Assembly (NCBI GenBank): GCA_029959605.1
Contig: JASCOC010000009.1
Coordinates: 62,001-126,000, forward strand
DNA: 64,000 bases
Direction of reading: 5' to 3'
Origin: Lysobacteraceae bacterium PS02340
GTDB taxonomy: Bacteria; Pseudomonadota; Gammaproteobacteria; Xanthomonadales; Xanthomonadaceae
The translations under genes and the position numbers were made by a program. Shown in pieces: positions 63,309 to 64,000 of the stretch. The stretch's first letter is position 1; each line of letters starts with the position of its first letter. The notes under the pieces are model-generated. The model had not been told where the DNA came from. It saw only the letters and a list, made by a program, of their open reading frames with translations, and made no database searches.

Positions 63309-64000
63309 TGGACGCGCCTGCGGGCCTGCGCATCCTCGGCACCGGCTGCCACCACCCGGCGCAGCGCGTGGCGTCGACGGTGTTCGATACGCGCCTGGGC
63401 CTCGCGCCGGGCAGCAGCGAAGCCGCGACGGGTGTCGCGATGCGCGGCGTCGCCGGCGATGACGAAACCGCCTCCCGGATGGCCGCCCGCGCCGCTGAAG
63501 CGGCCCTGCAGGCAGCCGGTATCGACGGCAGCGCGCTCGATGCGATCGTCTCGACCTGCGCCGTCATGGAGCAGCCGATTCCCTGCCAGGCCGCGCTGGT
63601 GCAACGCGCGCTGGGTCTTGGAGGCTCGGGCATTCCGGCCTTCGACATCAATGCGACCTGCCTGGGCTTTCTGGTCGCGCTGGATCTGATCGCGGCCTCG
63701 ATCGCGGCCGGCCGGTACCGGCGCGTGCTGGTCGTCGCGAGCGAAGTGCCGTCGCGCGGCCTGCGCGCCGACGATCCGGTGACCGCGCCGCTGTTCGGCG
63801 ATGGCGCCGCGGCGGTCGTGCTCGGCGCCGCGGCGCCTGATGAGAACTCGGCGCTGCTGGCCTGGCGCATGGAAACATTCGCCGACGGCGCCGACGCCTG
63901 CCGCATCCGCGGCGGCGGCACGCGCATTGCGCCCGGAGATCCGCGCCACGACGACCGCGATGCCTATCGGTTCGAGATGGACGGACCGGCGACGTTCCGC
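63308..64000 (+). CDS. Ketoacyl-ACP synthase III (FabH-like), N-terminal part
   Basis: The frame is open from ATG 63308 to the window edge, giving the first 231 residues, so the C-terminus is missing. LRILGTGCHHPAQRV is the FabH-like start, TGVAMRGVAGDDETASRMAARAAEAAL the dimer region, and the active-site Cys is C118 in FDINATCLGFLVALDLI, followed by LFGDGAAAVVLG. The His and Asn of the triad lie beyond the window. FabH starts fatty acid synthesis with acetyl-CoA; the missing canonical features and the folK neighbour leave room for an OleA-like or specialised condensing enzyme. It is translationally coupled to folK. Confidence 0.85.
   Translation, partial: MDAPAGLRILGTGCHHPAQRVASTVFDTRLGLAPGSSEAATGVAMRGVAGDDETASRMAARAAEAALQAAGIDGSALDAIVSTCAVMEQPIPCQAALVQRALGLGGSGIPAFDINATCLGFLVALDLIAASIAAGRYRRVLVVASEVPSRGLRADDPVTAPLFGDGAAAVVLGAAAPDENSALLAWRMETFADGADACRIRGGGTRIAPGDPRHDDRDAYRFEMDGPATFR

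Overview
The window is one contiguous piece of a GC-rich gammaproteobacterial chromosome, most likely Xanthomonadaceae/Lysobacteraceae (Lysobacter- or Luteimonas-like). The evidence is the very high G+C, two TonB-dependent receptors, a B12-riboswitch-controlled nrdAB cluster, a non-regulatory PutA, the coxB-coxA-ctaG-coxC...ctaA-ctaB cluster, ETF-QO, FadL, and short palindromic repeats of the kind common in xanthomonads. There is no rRNA marker, so the genus is inference. No tRNA, rRNA, CRISPR array, prophage or insertion sequence was found.

Layout. 1-3.8 kb: the end of a probable GH127-type glycosidase, then CaiB/BaiF CoA-transferase, transaldolase, class A acid phosphatase and a small Cys-rich protein. 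3.9-8.0 kb (minus): an iron-uptake cassette of DUF2946 protein, siderophore-type TonB receptor and PepSY-TM reductase. 8.1-11.2 kb (minus): metNIQ plus a small downstream gene, with a 28-bp inverted repeat between metI and metQ. 11.4-14.6 kb: class I aldolase, two short candidate genes with good ribosome binding sites, MipA/OmpV porin, MntR. 14.7-21.1 kb (minus): promoter, cobalamin riboswitch, nrdA, nrdB, an AT-richer abortive-infection-like gene, flavodoxin, thioredoxin, acyl-CoA thioesterase and a 31-residue membrane peptide. 21.5-33.7 kb: a duplicated-module secreted protein, large MscS channel, CysB-like regulator, M14 peptidase with a TonB receptor, ZapE and an alpha/beta hydrolase. 33.8-41.7 kb: extracellular nuclease, cytochrome c, ETF-QO, DUF1820 protein, rhomboid protease, FadL and an AEC transporter. 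41.9-45.8 kb: PutA and an unknown gene. 46-54.3 kb (plus): the aa3 cytochrome oxidase structural and assembly cluster. 54.2-59.8 kb (minus): rpsU, yqeY, GNAT, yihY, dnaG, a lipoprotein and a Lys-rich peptide. 59.9-64 kb (plus): tsaD, folB, mechanosensitive channel, folK and the start of a ketoacyl synthase III gene.

How the genes work together. The nrd block makes deoxyribonucleotides; its leader carries a recognisable sigma-70 promoter and a full cobalamin riboswitch, so the oxygen-dependent class I enzyme is probably turned off when B12 is available, which implies a B12-dependent class II enzyme elsewhere. Flavodoxin and thioredoxin downstream are plausible redox partners. The cox block encodes the haem-copper oxidase with its haem A pathway (CtaB, CtaA) and copper/assembly factors (CtaG, SURF1). 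rpsU-...-dnaG is a modified macromolecular-synthesis operon in which rpoD does not follow dnaG.

The most unusual locus is the Abi_C-type (abortive infection) gene at 16.1-16.9 kb. It lies 9 bases behind nrdB inside a B12-controlled ribonucleotide reductase operon, has visibly different base composition, and the next gene (flavodoxin) now appears to start with TTG at the junction.
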